Shown one piece after another: positions 4,327 through 6,407 of a DNA stretch of 6,407 bases. The notes under the pieces are model-generated. The model did no database searches. It saw only the letters and a program-made list of their open reading frames with translations, and was not told where the DNA came from. The position numbers and the translations under genes were made by a program. The first letter of the stretch is position 1; every line of letters starts with the position of its first letter. Origin of the DNA: an uncultured Verrucomicrobiota bacterium (lineage in GTDB: Bacteria > Verrucomicrobiota > Kiritimatiellia > CAIQIC01 > Lenti-01); the NCBI GenBank assembly GCA_938003985.1, contig CALKWZ010000021.1, forward strand, positions 1 to 6,407, given 5' to 3'.

Positions 4327-5652
4327 TCAGGGCGCTTCGGCGGCGATCCGGTAGAACGTGGGGCCTGCGACGGCGGAAACGTCGACGGTGGCGGCGTTGC
4401 GGGGGGCGTCGGCGGGGATGCCGGCATGGACGACGTTGGTGAAGCCGTTGGCGAGTTCGGCGGTGGAACGGACCGAGTAGTTCCGGCCGGTGGCGCTCTG
4501 CCAGTTCAGCACCAGCGCCGTCGGACTGGGTTCGGGCGGGTAGAAGACCAGGGCCGAGGCGCGGTTGGTGGGATCCGTGCCGGCGGCGAGTTCGTCGGCG
4601 TTGGACAGGCCGTCGCCGTCGTCGTCGGCGGCACCGACGGTCTGGGTGGCGGAACCGAAATGCCAGAGTTCCGCGCCGTCGGGCAAGCCGTCCGCATCGG
4701 CGTCGGCGGCGGGCTGGAACTGGCGGTACCACGTCACGGCTTCGCGGTTGAGATTGTCGTCGTCGGTGAGGACGCAGCCGCCGGAGCCGTTGCCGGCGGC
4801 GGAGGGGACGAGGGCGAAGCCTTCGAGGTTGCCGGTGCGCGGGCCGAAGTATTCGGCCAGTGGCCGCAGGCGGCGGTGGGCGCCGGAGACGACGGAACGC
4901 AGTTCGACGATTTCGAGATAGTTGCTGCCGACGTTGTGCCAGACGAAAAGCCGGCCGGTGGCGCGGTCGAATTCGAGATCGGCGGTCTCGGCGCGGCCGG
5001 TCTGGTAGCGGCCGACGAAATCCCAGGCGTCGCCGGTCCGGTCGAGGTCGAAGACGTAGATGAACCCGTCCTGCTGGTAGCCGACGAACGCCAGGCCGCC
5101 CATGCCGCGGACGCTTTGGCGGGGCACGCCGTTGGAATCGCAGAAGCCTTGCCGGCGCAGGTATTCGTCCGGGACGAAGGCCAGGCCTTCGCCGCCGGAG
5201 TTGGCGGTGTTCGTACAGACGGCGCGGAGATTCCAGACGTGGAGCGGATTGGTCGCTCCGAAGTCGGAGACGCCGTACTCGCGGACATAGCCGTTTTCGT
5301 CCATGACCCAGACGGTGTCGTCGCGGTCGGCCTGGCAGATGGCTTCGAGATCGCCGCCGGGCGCCCACTGGGCTTTCGCCCCCGCGGCGTTGGTGGCCAC
5401 TTGGAAGCCACCGGCGCCGTTTTCGCAAAGCGCCCAGAACGAACCGGGGTTGTTGCAAACGAGCCACAGCCGGCGCGTGGCGGGATTCCAGAAGGCGCCG
5501 CTCCAGTTGTTGACATCGAGGCCGGCGTCGACGTCCGTCAGGCGGACGGCGGCGGCCGGGGCTTCGCCCGGCCAGGGATCGGCGGCGCGGGCGGCCGGGG
5601 CGGCAAGCCCGGCCAGGGCGGCGGCGAACAGGGCGAAGCGGAAGGGTTTCAT
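4327..5652 (-). CDS. Secreted beta-propeller-like protein with Ca-binding repeats and a C-terminal sorting/adhesion-type domain
   Basis: This is a 441-residue exported protein of unknown function. A signal peptide covers residues 1-23 (MKPFRFALFAAALAG..., with likely cleavage after ARA). Residues about 40-308 have repeated strand motifs such as RRLWLVCNN, DTVWVMDENGYVREY, GGLAFVGYQQDGFIYVFDL and GNLEGFALV. With the recurring 'DLE' and 'EGLAF' elements these resemble SdiA-regulated or phytase-like beta-propellers. Residues about 314-361 (DADADGLPDGAEL... DDDGDGLSNADELAAGTDPTN) form thrombospondin type 3-like calcium-binding loops. The last 75 residues (LNWQSATGRNYSV ... FYRIAAEAP) look like the beta-rich domain common at the end of secreted Verrucomicrobia/Kiritimatiellota proteins. 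A GGAG ten bases before the ATG supports the start. The propeller assignment is moderate; no catalytic residues are claimed. Confidence 0.83.
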   Translation of the reverse strand: MKPFRFALFAAALAGLAAPAARAADPWPGEAPAAAVRLTDVDAGLDVNNWSGAFWNPATRRLWLVCNNPGSFWALCENGAGGFQVATNAAGAKAQWAPGGDLEAICQADRDDTVWVMDENGYVREYGVSDFGATNPLHVWNLRAVCTNTANSGGEGLAFVPDEYLRRQGFCDSNGVPRQSVRGMGGLAFVGYQQDGFIYVFDLDRTGDAWDFVGRYQTGRAETADLEFDRATGRLFVWHNVGSNYLEIVELRSVVSGAHRRLRPLAEYFGPRTGNLEGFALVPSAAGNGSGGCVLTDDDNLNREAVTWYRQFQPAADADADGLPDGAELWHFGSATQTVGAADDDGDGLSNADELAAGTDPTNRASALVFYPPEPSPTALVLNWQSATGRNYSVRSTAELANGFTNVVHAGIPADAPRNAATVDVSAVAGPTFYRIAAEAP

Positions 5653-5701
5653 CGGCGCGCGTCTCCAGTACCGACCATACGCCGGCCGGCCGGGAAATGC
5701 A

Positions 5702-6298
5702 TCACCGATTTGCGAACGCGCGGGAAACGAGCGCGCGGGCTTCGGCCAGCCATTGGCGGCGCCGTTCCGCGGTGCTGGCGACCACGACGCCGAACGTGCG
5801 GCGGCGGACGTCGGCCACGCCGCACAGGCCGAAAACGCAGTTGCGCCACAGGGTCTCGAGCGGATCGCCGAAGACGGCGCGTTCGCGCTCCGGAGCGGTG
5901 TTGGAGGTGTTGAGGACGACGGCCGTGCGGGCCTTCAGGAGGCCGCGGGGAACGCCCGCGCCGGCATCGCCCTCCAGGAATTCGTAGGCGACGCCGGGAC
6001 GGACGACGCGGTCGATCCAGCCTTTGAGAACGGCGGGCGGCTGGCCCCACCAGTTGGGATGGACGACGACGATGCCCTCCGCGGCGGCGAGGTCGGCGCA
6101 GTGGGCGGCGATGGCCGTCGGCAGAACGGCGGCGCGGGCGCTTTCGTCCGGCGGGAGCACGGGATCGAAGCGTTCGGCGTGGAGATCGTGGAAGACCACG
6201 CGGTGGCCATCGGCTTCCAGCTGTTCGCGCACGGCCTGCGCGAGCGCGTGGTTGAGGCTGCCGGGACGCGGATGGGCCAAGAGCAAGAGGATGTTCAT
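5702..6298 (-). CDS. Flavodoxin-fold NAD(P)H dehydrogenase (quinone), Flavodoxin_2/KefF-like family
   Basis: This is a 198-residue cytoplasmic flavoprotein expected to pass two electrons from NAD(P)H to quinones or similar acceptors. The N-terminus MNILLLLAHPRPGSLNHALA (1-20) is the flavin-phosphate loop of this family, with the HPRPxSxN pattern. Residues 76-98 (IVVVHPNWWGQPPAVLKGWIDRV) are the conserved strand-loop-helix that contacts the flavin and dimer partner, and VAYEF (103-107) follows as usual. VVLNTSNT (127-134) corresponds to the 'TTG' loop. Length agrees with the KefF/MdaB/NQO-like group (about 175-200). It lies 64 bases after the tRNA and 49 bases before the secreted protein gene. 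No kefC-like transporter is in view, so a KefF role as a potassium-efflux ancillary subunit cannot be claimed. The start ATG matches the family N-terminus; no Shine-Dalgarno sequence is seen. Confidence 0.88.
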   Translation of the reverse strand: MNILLLLAHPRPGSLNHALAQAVREQLEADGHRVVFHDLHAERFDPVLPPDESARAAVLPTAIAAHCADLAAAEGIVVVHPNWWGQPPAVLKGWIDRVVRPGVAYEFLEGDAGAGVPRGLLKARTAVVLNTSNTAPERERAVFGDPLETLWRNCVFGLCGVADVRRRTFGVVVASTAERRRQWLAEARALVSRAFANR

Positions 6299-6329
6299 GC
6301 GGATGCGGGGGGTACGGGGGCTTGCCGGT

Positions 6330-6351
6330 CGCCGCGCAAACCTGCGCGGCG
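6330..6351. other. Perfect 9-bp hairpin between tRNA and quinone reductase gene
   Basis: CGCCGCGCA (6330-6338) and TGCGCGGCG (6343-6351) are perfect inverted repeats around a four-base AACC loop. It lies 11 bases past the tRNA CCA end in the direction of transcription. A TTTT precedes the stem on the minus strand, but no U-run follows it on either strand. It may slow or end the tRNA transcript or mark a processing point, but it is not a canonical intrinsic terminator. Confidence 0.5.
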
Positions 6352-6362
6352 CGCGAAAAGGG

Positions 6363-6407
6363 TGGTGGCGGGAACCGGGGTCGAACCGGTGACCTAAGGC
6401 TTATGAG
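6363..6407 (-). tRNA. tRNA with CAU anticodon (elongator Met or Ile2), 3' part only
   Basis: The minus strand carries the 3' half of a tRNA cut by the window edge exactly after the anticodon loop. It reads anticodon loop CUCAUAA (6407-6401, anticodon CAU at 6405-6403), 3' anticodon strand GCCTT, variable AGGTC, T-arm ACCGG-TTCGACC-CCGGT, acceptor strand TCCCGCC, discriminator A and an encoded CCA (6365-6363). The 3' anticodon strand lacks the CCC of initiator tRNAs, so this is elongator Met or the lysidine-modified Ile2. The missing 5' half is needed to separate the two. Confidence 0.9.

Noticed and set aside
3209..5467. Minus-strand open frame of 752 codons overlapping hydE and the secreted protein
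   Set aside because: It is an Arg/Pro-rich shadow frame, out of phase with two well-supported genes; no recognisable domain.
2659..5913. Plus-strand open frame of 1084 codons opposite mutM, hydE and the secreted protein gene
   Set aside because: It is Gly/Ala/Val-rich low-complexity translation created by the GC-rich third positions of the real minus-strand genes. It shows no domain, and the genes it overlaps have clear family motifs.

Overview
The window reads as a high-GC bacterial chromosome segment in which every supported gene is transcribed from the minus strand. The likely host is an anaerobe of the Verrucomicrobia/Kiritimatiellota (PVC) group. This rests on the secreted protein at 4327-5652, whose end combines a DxDxDG-type calcium-binding stretch with a 'NWQSATGRNYSV...FYRI' C-terminal domain common in that group, and on an [FeFe]-hydrogenase maturase (hydE). 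The taxonomic call is an inference.

In transcription order (right to left), the backbone holds: the 3' half of a CAU-anticodon tRNA cut by the window end (6363-6407); a 9-bp hairpin; a flavodoxin-fold NAD(P)H:quinone oxidoreductase-like gene (5702-6298); a secreted beta-propeller-like protein (4327-5652); hydE (3202-4275); a 4-copy heptamer repeat; and mutM/fpg (2334-3167). Gaps between these genes are about 34-64 bases, so some co-transcription is possible. The set does not form one obvious pathway: tRNA, redox enzyme, exported protein, H-cluster assembly and DNA repair.

Downstream of mutM lies about 650 bases without a convincing gene (1683-2333). It contains short A and T tracts spaced about 10-11 bases apart, most strikingly at 2152-2268, as expected for intrinsically curved DNA. 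A sigma70-like promoter (TTGACC-17-TAATAT, 1775-1747) at the far end of this spacer points into the next region.

The most notable content is at 58-1682: three small, lower-GC genes, each ending at or in a 64-66 bp attC recombination site (928-993, 481-544, 58-122). The sites have R''/R' core boxes, imperfect hairpin arms with unpaired bases and a conserved TGAC before R'. In all three cassettes the R'' box is the exact reverse complement of the R' box formed at that cassette's own start, which is the rule for integron cassettes excised as circles. This is therefore a three-cassette integron array with no integrase gene in view (CALIN-like). Cassette 1 encodes a HEPN-like protein with an RNAFVH motif, cassette 2 an unknown soluble protein, and cassette 3 a three-helix membrane protein whose last 18 codons lie inside its own attC. 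The array's outer junctions are not ordinary attC junctions, so it may sit in an orphan attI or a non-classical genomic site.
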